A stretch of 64,000 nucleotides of DNA, taken from assembly GCF_045124755.1 (NCBI RefSeq), contig NZ_JBGVMK010000157.1. One strand, given 5' to 3'. Below are positions 35,801 to 44,761 of this stretch, piece by piece. A model generated the notes under the pieces. The model ran no database searches. It saw only the letters and a list, made by a program, of their open reading frames with translations, and was not told the origin of the DNA. The translations under genes were made by a program, and so were the position numbers. The stretch comes from Succinimonas sp045124755 (GTDB taxonomy: Bacteria > Pseudomonadota > Gammaproteobacteria > Enterobacterales > Succinivibrionaceae). Numbering within the stretch: the stretch's first letter is position 1; each line of letters opens with the position of its first letter.

Positions 35801-37429
35801 TATCAGGCTGCAAACAAGACTGTTACTGCAGGTGATAACAGAAACGTGGTTATGAACATGCGCGCCACTGACCTTGCCGGCGGCTGGGCTAAGCGTCCTG
35901 TTCTTACCAACCGCGAGGATGCCATCATCTATGAGGCTCATGTCAGAGACTTCACCGTGGATTCTTCCTCCGGTGTTGATGCCGATAAGAGAGGCCGCTA
36001 TCTGGGTATGGTGCAGACCGGCACTACCAATAACGGCATGAAGACCGGCATTGACCACCTTAAGGAACTTGGCGTAACTCACGTACAGCTCCTGCCGGTG
36101 TACGATTACGGTACCTGCTCCGATGTGGATTCTCAGAGTGACTCCTGCTACAACTGGGGTTACGATCCGGTGAACTTCAATGTTCCTGAAGACCGTTACA
36201 CCTCGGTGTTCAAGACCGACAACTACAAGCAGAAGGTCAAGGAATTCAAGACTATGGTTGATGAATTCCACAAGAACGGCATCCGCGTAATCATGGATGT
36301 GGTTTACAACCATACCTATGACAAGGAAATGTTCCAGAACATTACCGGCAAGTACTACACCTCTGTGGACCTTTCCGGCTGCGGCAATTCCGTAGATGCC
36401 AAGAACGACATGGTGAGCCGCTTCATCAGAGACTCTCTGGAGTACTGGGCAACCGAGTACAACATCGACGGCTTCCGCTTCGACCTCGTGGGCATTTTTG
36501 ATGTGGAGGACTTCCGTTCCTGGGGCAAGTATCTCAATGAGACTTATCCGGACAGAAACTTCCTCATGTACGGCGAACCCTGGAACGGCTATGCTACCGA
36601 TCCCAGCGAGGGCACCCGTGTGAGAATGGGATCCATCAAGAAGGCTGCTGATGCTCATGTGGGCGTGTTCAACGGCAAGTACCGCGAGTGCGTGAAGGGA
36701 GAGAGCGATAAAGTTGAAGGCGGCTTCATGTTTAATACCCAGTATCACGATCTCGGAGCCGGCGCTAATACCAACTTTGACTGCGTAACCGCTGGCATGA
36801 AGGGAGCTATCGGTGATAATGACAATGCTTGGACTCCGTTCTTTGCTGCGGATCCGGAGCAGTCCATTAACTACCTGACCGCTCATGACAACCTTAACCT
36901 TACCGATAAGATTAAGAAGTTTGGTGCTACAGGTGATTATGCTAACAGACTGCAGTCCTATGGTAATGGCCTTATGCTGGTGAGCCAGGGCATTCCGTTC
37001 ATTCACTCCGGTGAAGAGTTTGCCAGAACTAAGAACATGAACGAAAATTCCTACAACACTGCCGGTGATGTGAATAATGTCAAGTGGGGTCTCAAGAAGA
37101 CCAATGCTGGCATCTTCAATTACTACAAGGACATGATTGCCATGAGACGGGCTCATCCGGGCTTCAGAATGACCACCAAGAGTCAGATCGAAAACAATGT
37201 TACCGCCACCTGGCTGGGCGACAATGCTTTCCAGTATGACATCAACGGCTCTGCGGTAGGTGATTCCTGGAAGAAGATCCGGGTGGTTGTCAACAGCGGA
37301 AACAACATTAATGTTAACGGAGTTGACGGCTGGAAGAAGAAGGTTCATGCAGTAACCGTAAATCCCGACGGAACATCAGGTACCAATGTAGCTGAAGGTA
37401 CTGCGGTAACTGTCTGGTATCAGGACTAA
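32870..37429 (+). CDS. Secreted alpha-amylase / pullulanase fusion with starch-binding and PKD modules
   Basis: A 1,519-residue exported enzyme with two GH13 catalytic units. A Sec signal peptide (cut after SGSAYA, residue 26) replaces the lipobox of the neighbours. Residues about 30-480 are an alpha-amylase of the Streptomyces/GH13_32 kind with nucleophile Asp203 (GFRIDAAKH), acid Glu233 and Asp297 (NNHDDEWG). In region I the usual histidine is Gln121 (DAVFNQ). A Cys-rich stretch (474-559), a beta module (564-664), a PKD domain (669-746), a second beta module (748-843) and a Pro-Asp-Thr linker follow. Residues 880-1519 form a type I pullulanase with the YNWGYDP signature (Tyr1094), Asp1205, Glu1236 and Asp1340. 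The start at 32870 has GGAGAG upstream. Together the two units would cut alpha-1,4 and alpha-1,6 bonds. Confidence 0.9.
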   Translation: MKLIRNRRMLLAAAVSAIMFSGSAYAANYEQEMIIVHPFQWTYDNIAKECTEYLGPAGYDGVQISQPAEHIARTDVWWAVYQPVNFKNFTTMTGNEEQLKNMLKACNDAGVKVFADAVFNQRATSGQGLGGSGFSYKNYPDGFSGSDFHGDCSISSYSDANSVRTCALSGMPDIATDNPDTQGKIADYLASLMKMGVYGFRIDAAKHMGYTDINAILGKTQEKAGRRPPAYLEVIGAGGEAADIQPDKYTFIENAVVTDFGYVWDAMHSFGTGDYGKALDLSTWLGDNAEVFVNNHDDEWGRASAGSSSMKTQNNPDYDLAQSWLVVWPVGKVRQVYSGFSFPVKDSDGSRVSDQTHDQGGPLGAARCEGGWLCQHRNPIVLQAARFARATRGQAVTSKAYENGALWINRGSKGFYVMNTTGGEFEREFAVEVPDGTYKNILSSNDPAQWTDITVSGGKARIKVGGKSAAAICVGDFCGKAVDPCASDPNSAACMCKDDSDKSTCSAYCDTGFGAGSVSCSCKGQSLVNGVCTSYCSENPNTEGCYCLMNPDADECQSNYEPTHGKLCYAGSSNGWKHDPMTFNKRTGVWTIDLDLDGQGDASGGQRFKVTDGCDWIEGKIYGAGTGNKLALNNSTNSDVDISSYTGKYTLSIVDSDMSYSLAKTEAAPDIKAAFTASAKDLTVTLTNSSTGSNLSYIWDFGDGKTSTDKAPVHTYDQAGTYTIKLTVKSGSASATESKSVTVQSGSTVGGITKVAIRASEDGFGTTMMEKSSGDNWVYSNFQFSSDGKLKIEALNGAQCIILGGKNGESLTAAGGFVPVSKGVYDITFNSSSMMLTIKAHSDPQPDPTPDPDPTPDPDPTPDPDPTPDPQPVDNAKANCDADSSTANCESGAYTHETLGATYYSDRTVFRIWSPDSGNVTVEVDGQSHNMTKVNLNGYSDVYEATVQGDLDGKPYQFKINGNAVRDPYGKMVVPSSYQAANKTVTAGDNRNVVMNMRATDLAGGWAKRPVLTNREDAIIYEAHVRDFTVDSSSGVDADKRGRYLGMVQTGTTNNGMKTGIDHLKELGVTHVQLLPVYDYGTCSDVDSQSDSCYNWGYDPVNFNVPEDRYTSVFKTDNYKQKVKEFKTMVDEFHKNGIRVIMDVVYNHTYDKEMFQNITGKYYTSVDLSGCGNSVDAKNDMVSRFIRDSLEYWATEYNIDGFRFDLVGIFDVEDFRSWGKYLNETYPDRNFLMYGEPWNGYATDPSEGTRVRMGSIKKAADAHVGVFNGKYRECVKGESDKVEGGFMFNTQYHDLGAGANTNFDCVTAGMKGAIGDNDNAWTPFFAADPEQSINYLTAHDNLNLTDKIKKFGATGDYANRLQSYGNGLMLVSQGIPFIHSGEEFARTKNMNENSYNTAGDVNNVKWGLKKTNAGIFNYYKDMIAMRRAHPGFRMTTKSQIENNVTATWLGDNAFQYDINGSAVGDSWKKIRVVVNSGNNINVNGVDGWKKKVHAVTVNPDGTSGTNVAEGTAVTVWYQD
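35408..35479 (+). repeat. 36-bp tandem repeat (2 copies) encoding PDPTPDPDPT linker
   Basis: Two 36-bp units (35408-35443 and 35444-35479) differ at only two or three bases and encode the Pro-Asp-Thr linker joining the amylase half to the pullulanase half. The length is likely variable between strains. Confidence 0.8.
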
Positions 37430-37486
37430 ATCAAGCGGGCTCCGGCTCAGCCGGAGCTTCTCCAAGATTAAAGAGGTTTAATAAAA

Positions 37487-39256
37487 ATGTTAAAATTTAA
37501 TAAACTTACGGTGGCTATGCTTTCGGCAATTGCCCTGACAGCCTGCGGCGGCGGTGGCGGTTCTGGTTCCAGCAGTAACAACAATCCGGATCCTGTTAAC
37601 CCGGATCCCTTTAATCCCGATGCTGCGGTGCAGAGCTATGTTCTTCCGGTTCAGGTTAACACTGAGGCTGATTCCGTTCGCGGCGGCAATTCCGCAGCGG
37701 CAGTCAGAGTGCAGCAGCTTAACGATGTTGAGTCTCAGGGTTCCGATGACGCCCTTATGGTTTGCATTGATTCCAATGGCGATTCCAAGTGTGACAGCGA
37801 ACCTGTTAAGTCAGCCGTTAATGCTGCCGGCAAGGCCGATCTGAAATGGACAGATGCTGACCTCGATCTAAAGACGGTTGTTGACCCTAAGATTATTTCT
37901 GTGCAGAAAAAGGGTGAAGACCTTGTATCTGTAATGGAATTCAGTTTTGATGCCATGGCTTCTCCCAGCATTGTCAACAATGTGCACACCTATCAGAAGC
38001 TGTTCCTGAACCCGCTTTCCAGCACCCAGTCCCGGGCCGGCGGCGTGCAGCAGTTTAAGAACCTGATTGGTTGTCTTGACGACGATGAGTGTGCCACAGT
38101 GCAGGATTTTGCCTATGCCGACCCCGCCAACCTTAATGACAGCTTCAAGGCTCTTTTGGATATTCTCTATCAGGAAGGCATGACCTACAGCAAGGTTATT
38201 AAGGCCAACGGTCTTGAGCATACCATTACCGGAAACTATGAGAAGATTACCGGTTACCTTAAGAACAACAATCATGAGGGCGCTCGGATTACTCTGGTAA
38301 CTGAGGTTATGACGGCCATTGCCAAGGGCGAACCGGATCCGTTTGCCAATCTGGGCAGCGGCGAGGTGGCTCCTGACAACCACATTCCCAATGCTGATTT
38401 CAATCATTCGGAATCCGATCTCACGGTAACCTTCACGGATCTTTCCACGGACACCGACGAAGATATCCTCAGCTATACCTGGTCCTTCGGCGACGGTCAG
38501 ACTTCTTCTGATCAGAATCCTTCCCACACCTATGCCAAGGCCGGAAGCTACGATGTCAGCCTGATGGTTTCAGACGGTTCTCTGTCCAATTACATCAGCC
38601 AGACCGTAACGGTCAGCGCCGGCGGAGACAATCCGGCAGCTGAAAACACTCCTCCGGTTGCCAGCTTCAGCTATAAGGCTGACAAGCTTAAGGTTACATT
38701 TACCAACACCTCCACGGACGTTGACGGCGATCTGCTTTCATCCGTATGGAGCTTCGGCGACGGCAAGCCGGTAGTGGCCAACAGCGCCTCTTCCCTGACC
38801 TATACCTTTGCCAAGGCCGGTACCTATAAGGTAACTCTTACCGTGGACGATGGCATTGAAGCGGTATCCAAGTCTCAGGATGTTACTGTCAGCGATTCCG
38901 GAACTGTTAACCCGGATCACCCCGACAATCCTGACAATCCTGATGTCCCTGTAAATCCGGGCGATAACAATCCTCCGGTAGCCGCATTTGATGCTGTGGC
39001 CAGTGGACTTACGGTGAACCTTACCAACACCTCCTCTGATGCTGATCAGGCTGATACCTTGACCTACAAGTGGGATTTCGGTGATGGCAACACCTCTGAT
39101 GAGGCCAGTCCTTCTCATACCTACAGTCAGGCCGGTACCTACAAGATTGTGCTGGTGGTGAGCGATGGCAAGGTTTCGAAGGAAACCTCCAGAACCGTTG
39201 AGGTGAAGAAGGTTGATCCTGATGATCCCGAGGCTTTGAAGTGCACGCTTAATTAA
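37487..39256 (+). CDS. PKD-repeat lipoprotein without catalytic domain
   Basis: A 589-residue outer-membrane lipoprotein: signal peptide with lipobox LTAC (Cys20), then a Gly/Ser/Asn tether and NPDP linker. Residues about 45-295 form an unknown domain containing the calcium-loop-like DALMVCIDSNGDSKCD, also found in the next gene. Three PKD domains follow (about 300-380, 386-470, 495-575), each with the W-x-F-G-D-G core (YTWSFGDGQTS, SSVWSFGDGKP, YKWDFGDGNTS) and a HTY-x-x-AG-x-Y motif. No glycoside hydrolase domain is present. It sits 57 nt after the amylase-pullulanase gene and carries its own AAGAGGT site. A role in binding starch or spacing the enzymes on the surface is inference. Confidence 0.75.
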   Translation: MLKFNKLTVAMLSAIALTACGGGGGSGSSSNNNPDPVNPDPFNPDAAVQSYVLPVQVNTEADSVRGGNSAAAVRVQQLNDVESQGSDDALMVCIDSNGDSKCDSEPVKSAVNAAGKADLKWTDADLDLKTVVDPKIISVQKKGEDLVSVMEFSFDAMASPSIVNNVHTYQKLFLNPLSSTQSRAGGVQQFKNLIGCLDDDECATVQDFAYADPANLNDSFKALLDILYQEGMTYSKVIKANGLEHTITGNYEKITGYLKNNNHEGARITLVTEVMTAIAKGEPDPFANLGSGEVAPDNHIPNADFNHSESDLTVTFTDLSTDTDEDILSYTWSFGDGQTSSDQNPSHTYAKAGSYDVSLMVSDGSLSNYISQTVTVSAGGDNPAAENTPPVASFSYKADKLKVTFTNTSTDVDGDLLSSVWSFGDGKPVVANSASSLTYTFAKAGTYKVTLTVDDGIEAVSKSQDVTVSDSGTVNPDHPDNPDNPDVPVNPGDNNPPVAAFDAVASGLTVNLTNTSSDADQADTLTYKWDFGDGNTSDEASPSHTYSQAGTYKIVLVVSDGKVSKETSRTVEVKKVDPDDPEALKCTLN

Positions 39257-39275
39257 CAGTTAGTAATGTTTGCTA

Positions 39276-39307
39276 AAGGTCACCTGCGGGTGGCCTTTTT
39301 TTGTAGA
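39276..39307 (+). terminator. Terminator after PKD lipoprotein gene
   Basis: AAGGTCACC/GGGTGGCCTT stem with TGC loop, followed by a long T run. Confidence 0.88.
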
Positions 39308-39394
39308 TTTTTTTGTTAATAAGATGTTACATAAATGTTAATTGCGTGATAAATATCGCTTTTTTTTGGTTCGCACTTGGTTAAAATTCAGCTA

Positions 39395-39410
39395 ATGAAA
39401 TTGTTTTCAC
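39395..39410 (+). promoter_or_regulatory. Operator-like motif B (ATGAAATTGTTTTCAC)
   Basis: A 16-bp imperfect palindrome with TGAAA/TTTCA half-sites, 27 nt ahead of the start at 39438. It is the same type as motifs A and C. Confidence 0.45.
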
Positions 39411-39437
39411 AGGGTTATTCATCTTTGGGGCATCATT

Positions 39438-42400
39438 ATGCAACACAAATATACAAGGATTACAATGGCCATGCTTCTGGCCATGGGACTTTCAGCCTGC
39501 GGCGGCAGCGGTAATTCCGGCAGTTCTCAGGCTGCTTCCGGTAACAGTGCCTCGGCGTCAAATGGTTCTTTTTCCGTAGTAGCATCGGTGCAGAGCGCCA
39601 ATGCCGATTATGTGTCTGATGCTTTGGTATGTATTGATTCTAATGACAACGGCGTCTGCGATGCAGATGACGTCGGCGGTGTGTATACTGATAACAGCGG
39701 CCGGGTAACTCTCAAAAACCTTGCAGAAAACGATCTTACCGCAGAACATAATTTTATTGCCGTGCTCAGAGATGGCACTGTTTACAAATCAAGAATTGAT
39801 TCCTCCCGCATGGACTTTAATTCCCAGAGCGGCATCGCTGGTCAGGTAGCGGTTACCCCGCTTTCCACCATTGCCGCTGCCTATGCCGAGGAGAAGGGGC
39901 TGGCTATTCAGAATGCCAAGAGCGAGCTTGCCCAGACCTTAGGCACCGAGCCCGTGGTTTTTGATGACACCATGGAAAAGGGCGAAGCTCCGCAGGTATT
40001 TGTGCAGGGACTTTCCGAGAAAAAGGTTATTCTCAATGCCAACGTGATCATTGACAATGACGGCGTCATCAGCAGAATTGATACCGCCCTTATCGATCAC
40101 AGCCCGGAGTCCATCGTTGATTTTTACCTGGCTAACGGCAGCTTTAACACCCTTTCCAAGATCACCAGATTCGCCAATAATCTTCCTGAGGTTTCCTTTG
40201 TCTCAGCCGTAACCGACTGCAGAACAGTTTCATTCAGCGCCTCCGCAACAGATGCCGATAACGATACTCTGGTTTACCGCTGGAATTTCGGTGATGGCAG
40301 CGCCATTTCCAAGCAGCAGAATCCGACCCATACCTATGCCCTGAAGAAGACCTTTGATGTTATGCTGAGTGTTTCTGACACCTTCGGCGAAAGCAATGTC
40401 ACTCACAAGGTAAAGATCGATAACTCCCGCTGCGGCACTGAACCGGCTGCGATATTCTCATTCCAGAACAGACAGTCTGATGCTTATGTGGTTGAATTTA
40501 CCGATATGTCCACCGGAAATATTGTGGAATATTTCTGGGACTTCGGCGACGAGCAGTCCTCCACCCTGGCCAATCCGGTGCATAAGTATGACAAGGCTGG
40601 CACCTACAATGTCTCTCTTACCGTTAAGTTCAGCGATGGCCGAATCATCAATTCTGATCTGATTCCGGTAACAGCCGGCGATGCTGTTAATTCTCTGCCG
40701 GTGCCCATGTTTGAGGTTAAAACCGAAGGGCTTAGAGCTGAAATTATCAACAGATCCTATGACAAGGACGGCGATGCTCTTTCCTACAGATGGATTTTCA
40801 GCGATGGCACGGAATCCACTGAGACCAATCCTTCTCACTATTTCGCTTCTGCAGGCACCAAGTCAGCCACCCTTATGGTATCAGACGGCAAGATTACCAC
40901 CTCGGTAACCAATGTCTTTGAGGTGATTTCCCCTGATGATCTGGCTGCCAATGTGGTAGTGACCTCCAATTCTGACCGCACGGTAACTCTTAATGCGGTT
41001 ACCAGAAATGCTTCCTCCGGCGCGGTATATTCCTGGACCATGGGTGATGGCAGCGCCCTTACCGGCAAGTCAGTAAGCCATACCTATGCCCAGACCGGCG
41101 TTTACGATGTGGTGCTGACTGTTCAGGACGGCGACAAGACAGTCAAGTCCAGCAAGGTTGTCCGCATTTCCAGTGATTCCAGCAACAACGCTCCTGTTAT
41201 TGATGCCATTACCGCAGCTGTGGCTCCGGGCTCCAGCGAGAAGTCTCTTTCCTTCCGGGCTTCGGTTATTGACGCTGACAATGATGAACTGGTTTATACC
41301 TGGGATTTCGGCGACGGCGAGAAGTCCGATCTGGTAAGTCCGACCCATAACTTTGCCACTTCCGGCAGCTATACCGTGAAGCTTACTGTTTCCGATGGCA
41401 AGGAAACCGCCTCCTTCAGCAAGGAAGTAACAGTATCTCAGGTGGCCAACCATGCGCCGGTGGCTGATTTCCAGGCAAGCAGCAAGGATCTCACGGTAAC
41501 CTGCAAGGATGCCGCCTTTGATGATGACGGTGACAGCCTGTCCTTTAAGTGGGATTTCGGCGACGGCTCCTCTTCTTCTGACCGTGCTCCTTCCCATACC
41601 TACGCCAAGAACGGCACTTACACCGTAACCATGACGGTTTCCGACGGCAAGACTTCCTCCGTTGTTTCCAGAGATGTTACCGTGCAGTCTAATCAGGCGG
41701 TTTCCGGTAATCATGCGCCGGTGGCTGATTTCCATTACAAGTTTACCGGACTCTCCGGTGTTCTTACCGCCGTCGCTTCCGATGCTGACAATGATGAGCT
41801 CACTTATGTATGGAATTTCGGCGACGGTCAGACCAGCACTGAAAAGAATCCTAAGGTAACCTACAAGACCGGCGGCGAAAAGACGGTAACCCTTACCGTA
41901 TCCGACGGCAAGACCTCTTCTGAGCCCAAGGCCTATAAGATTACGCTGGCAGCAGATGCAGTGAAGATTCCGGAGAAGTCTGGTATCTACTACAAGGGCG
42001 ATGCAGATGGCATCTATATCTGGGCCGGCACCAATGTTCAGCTGACCGGAAGCTGGCCGGGAACCTCCATGACCAAGGCCTCCGAAAGCTCTGACTGGTC
42101 ATTCTACGATACCTCTGCCATTAACTATGACAGCATCAACATGATCTTCCTGAAGGGCGGCAACAAGCTTACCGGCGATATTACCGGAGCTCCGGTTACC
42201 GGCTGCTATGACAACGGTCAGTGGACTCCGCTGGATTCCTGCCAGCTGGCCGGCTCTCAGGCTCAGGTGGTTGAAGGCGGGGCTTCCCTTTCTTCCGGCA
42301 ATAATAACAATAGCAACAGCGGTAATAACAGCAACAGCGGCAACAACGGAAATAACACTTCCGGCGGCGAAATCGGCACTCCTTCCATTGTTATCGGGGA

Positions 42401-44537
42401 TATTACCTGGAATGCCATGGATTATGCCACTACCATTGCCTCCTCTGATGTCAGAGTGGCTTCCGCTCCGTATGTGACTGCTGATCTGGCTCCGGGCAGC
42501 TACCATGAGGACAAGACCGTTACTCTGGGACTGCAGGATGCTGACTTCAACACCACCGGCGGTACCATCTACTACACTCTGGATAATACCGAGCCTACCG
42601 AGAATTCCACGAAGTATACCGGCCCCATTGCTCTCAAGGACACTTCATCCGATGGCCTGGGCACCGCCTACAGACTGCGCACCCTGTCAGTGGGCTCCAA
42701 CGGCATGAAACAGGAGCAGCACTTCTTCTGGTTTATTAGGAAGAACGGCACTATCGCTTCTGCCACCGACTTCCGCGATGAGACCATCTACTTTGTGCTG
42801 ACTGCCCGCTACAAAGACGGCGACGAGAGCAACAACTACTATGACAGAGACCGTTATGATGCCACTGATCCCAGCTGGAGAGGCGACTTCAAGGGCCTTA
42901 TCGAATCTTTGGACTATATCAAGTCCATGGGCTTCACTGCCATCTGGATTACTCCGCCGGTAGAAAACCGTTCCGGTCTTGACTACCACGGCTATCATGC
43001 CTACGACTGGTTCCAGCCGGATCTCCGTCTGGAAAGCCCGGGAGCCACCTATTTTGACTTCATCAAGGCTGCTCATGCCAAGGGCATCAAGGTAGTGCAG
43101 GACGTAGTGGTCAACCACTCCTCCAACTATGGTATCCGCGGTCAGGCCTGGATCGAAAAGATCCCCACCAAGTACTACATTGATCCCAAGTACGGCAAGA
43201 ACGGCATCGACATGGGCGTCTACCAGAAGAACATCGGCGACTACAAGTCTATTAACCGCTGCGATAACGACAATCCGGTAGCTCCGGCCTGGCACAGAAG
43301 CCTGTGCGCCGGCGACCCTAATGCCGAAGCCACCTTTACCGTGCATTTTGCCAAGGGTGATGTAACCGTAACCGGCGATGTTAACCAGGACAAGAGCATC
43401 GATGCCCGGTACTTCTGGAATCCGGCAGTGCAGAACTACCTGCCTGAAAAGTGGTATCACGTGGGTTACACCAACAACTGGGAAGCTGTGGACGAAGTGC
43501 AGCTCCGCAGCATGGCCGGCGACTGCGTGGATCTCAAGACCGAGGACAAGGTGGTGCAGGATTACATGAACTCCATGATGAAAATGTATCTGGACATGGG
43601 TGTTGATGCCATCCGCATGGATACCATGAAGCACATGCCTCGTGAGGATCTTAAGGCCATGACCGATGTCTGGCGCGCCTACAAGAAGAATCTCTTCGTA
43701 TTCGGCGAGGCTCTCATCAAGGGCTATGGCGACAATACTCCGAATCAGCTCCATCCGTGGTTCTACACCAGAACCAGCGGCGCCTCCGAGACTCCTTCCG
43801 GAGATTCCGGCATCAGCGCTCTGGACTTCCCGCTCATGAGCCAGTTCCGGAATACTGTGAGAAACGGCTCTCTGGGCGGCCTCGCCGAACCGATTAACGC
43901 CTTCGATTCCAAGTATGCGGATCCTACCAAGCTGGTGACCTTCTTCCAGAACCACGACCTGTCCAACGACAACACCTGGTCCGGCTCCGGCGCCAGAATG
44001 TGCTGCGATGATCCCGGTCAGATGGCTCTGGGCATGAACGTGCTCTGGTTCTTCCGCGGCATTCCGGTAATGTACGCCGGCGATGAGAACAATCTCCGCG
44101 CCGGAATGACTCCGGATCTGGCCGGCAACAACGATCTCGTAGGCGATACCGGCCGTCTCTACATCGGCGACCAGATCGGCCTGGGCAAGGACAAGTACGG
44201 CATCGTGGCTCACATGGCTGACCTGAACGCCATCAGAAAGGCTTCCATTGCCATGAGACGCGGCAGCATGAAGATCCTTAACGGCGGCGATCCCATGGTG
44301 TTCGAGCGTACCTACGAATCTGAGAACGCCATTGTGGCCATGACGGGCAGCGGCGGCGCCTCTGTAACCGTCCAGGGAGCCACTGACGGCAGCTACACGG
44401 ATCTGGTAACCGGTCAGAAATTCACAGTTTCCGGCGGCAGCGTAAATCTGGGCAGCATCCCGGCTTACTCGGCTCGAATTCTGGTGAAGAATTTCTCCGG
44501 TACGGTACCGGTCATGAAGGGCAAGTTCCTCAAGTAA
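39438..44537 (+). CDS. Cell-surface GH13 alpha-amylase lipoprotein with seven PKD domains
   Basis: A 1,699-residue lipoprotein with lipobox LSAC (Cys21). An N-terminal domain with the loop DALVCIDSNDNGVCDADD resembles that of the preceding lipoprotein. Seven consecutive PKD domains follow (about 250-840), each with a W-x-F-G-D-G-like core. A starch-binding module of the WPG type comes next (YYKGDADGIYIW, TGSWPGTSM; about 848-935), then an Asn/Gly/Ser linker (945-981), a chitobiase-type Ig domain (IYYTLDNTEPT), and the catalytic GH13 barrel from about 1118. Region I is VVQDVVVNHS; catalytic residues are Asp1395 (DAIRMDT), Glu1424 (FGEAL) and Asp1507 (QNHDLSND). Specificity within GH13 cannot be told from sequence. 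It has its own promoter region with motif B. Confidence 0.88.
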   Translation: MQHKYTRITMAMLLAMGLSACGGSGNSGSSQAASGNSASASNGSFSVVASVQSANADYVSDALVCIDSNDNGVCDADDVGGVYTDNSGRVTLKNLAENDLTAEHNFIAVLRDGTVYKSRIDSSRMDFNSQSGIAGQVAVTPLSTIAAAYAEEKGLAIQNAKSELAQTLGTEPVVFDDTMEKGEAPQVFVQGLSEKKVILNANVIIDNDGVISRIDTALIDHSPESIVDFYLANGSFNTLSKITRFANNLPEVSFVSAVTDCRTVSFSASATDADNDTLVYRWNFGDGSAISKQQNPTHTYALKKTFDVMLSVSDTFGESNVTHKVKIDNSRCGTEPAAIFSFQNRQSDAYVVEFTDMSTGNIVEYFWDFGDEQSSTLANPVHKYDKAGTYNVSLTVKFSDGRIINSDLIPVTAGDAVNSLPVPMFEVKTEGLRAEIINRSYDKDGDALSYRWIFSDGTESTETNPSHYFASAGTKSATLMVSDGKITTSVTNVFEVISPDDLAANVVVTSNSDRTVTLNAVTRNASSGAVYSWTMGDGSALTGKSVSHTYAQTGVYDVVLTVQDGDKTVKSSKVVRISSDSSNNAPVIDAITAAVAPGSSEKSLSFRASVIDADNDELVYTWDFGDGEKSDLVSPTHNFATSGSYTVKLTVSDGKETASFSKEVTVSQVANHAPVADFQASSKDLTVTCKDAAFDDDGDSLSFKWDFGDGSSSSDRAPSHTYAKNGTYTVTMTVSDGKTSSVVSRDVTVQSNQAVSGNHAPVADFHYKFTGLSGVLTAVASDADNDELTYVWNFGDGQTSTEKNPKVTYKTGGEKTVTLTVSDGKTSSEPKAYKITLAADAVKIPEKSGIYYKGDADGIYIWAGTNVQLTGSWPGTSMTKASESSDWSFYDTSAINYDSINMIFLKGGNKLTGDITGAPVTGCYDNGQWTPLDSCQLAGSQAQVVEGGASLSSGNNNNSNSGNNSNSGNNGNNTSGGEIGTPSIVIGDITWNAMDYATTIASSDVRVASAPYVTADLAPGSYHEDKTVTLGLQDADFNTTGGTIYYTLDNTEPTENSTKYTGPIALKDTSSDGLGTAYRLRTLSVGSNGMKQEQHFFWFIRKNGTIASATDFRDETIYFVLTARYKDGDESNNYYDRDRYDATDPSWRGDFKGLIESLDYIKSMGFTAIWITPPVENRSGLDYHGYHAYDWFQPDLRLESPGATYFDFIKAAHAKGIKVVQDVVVNHSSNYGIRGQAWIEKIPTKYYIDPKYGKNGIDMGVYQKNIGDYKSINRCDNDNPVAPAWHRSLCAGDPNAEATFTVHFAKGDVTVTGDVNQDKSIDARYFWNPAVQNYLPEKWYHVGYTNNWEAVDEVQLRSMAGDCVDLKTEDKVVQDYMNSMMKMYLDMGVDAIRMDTMKHMPREDLKAMTDVWRAYKKNLFVFGEALIKGYGDNTPNQLHPWFYTRTSGASETPSGDSGISALDFPLMSQFRNTVRNGSLGGLAEPINAFDSKYADPTKLVTFFQNHDLSNDNTWSGSGARMCCDDPGQMALGMNVLWFFRGIPVMYAGDENNLRAGMTPDLAGNNDLVGDTGRLYIGDQIGLGKDKYGIVAHMADLNAIRKASIAMRRGSMKILNGGDPMVFERTYESENAIVAMTGSGGASVTVQGATDGSYTDLVTGQKFTVSGGSVNLGSIPAYSARILVKNFSGTVPVMKGKFLK

Positions 44538-44583
44538 TGTGACATTTCCCGGTCTCCCAAGACCTGAGAGATTAAATCGCGAC

Positions 44584-44622
44584 AGAGATCTGTTTTTGGC
44601 AAAAAAACAGGTCTCTTTTCGT
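44584..44622 (+). terminator. Terminator after the seven-PKD amylase
   Basis: AGAGATCTGTTTTT pairs with AAAAACAGGTCTCT (one G-U) and is followed by TTTTCG. Confidence 0.8.
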
Positions 44623-44738
44623 TGGTTAAGCAGGAAAATTGGAAGAATTTATGAAAAAGATTTCAGTGGTTTTTGCGTTTTTGTTAACCATGTTAAAAAT
44701 TTGTAAACAAATTGTGTATTTCGAGTTGGTCGTTTGTT

Positions 44739-44744
44739 TATAAT
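44739..44744 (+). promoter_or_regulatory. Candidate -10 (TATAAT) of the MalS-like gene
   Basis: A perfect TATAAT lies 17 bp before motif C, a spacing close to that in front of the amylase-pullulanase gene. No good -35 is seen. Confidence 0.45.
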
Positions 44745-44761
44745 TGGGGTACTGTACTTAC

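Noticed and set aside
35540..37348. About 600-codon minus-strand frame opposite the pullulanase half, with similar ones at 42687-44213, 51942-53909 and 54671-56485
   Set aside because: All are antisense to well-supported glycoside hydrolase genes, lack start signals and give low-complexity Ile/Val/His/Gly-rich translations typical of shadow frames.
37438..37458. GCTCCGGCT/AGCCGGAGC hairpin after the fusion gene as a terminator
   Set aside because: There is no T run after the stem, and the next gene lies within 30 nt; read-through or processing is more likely.
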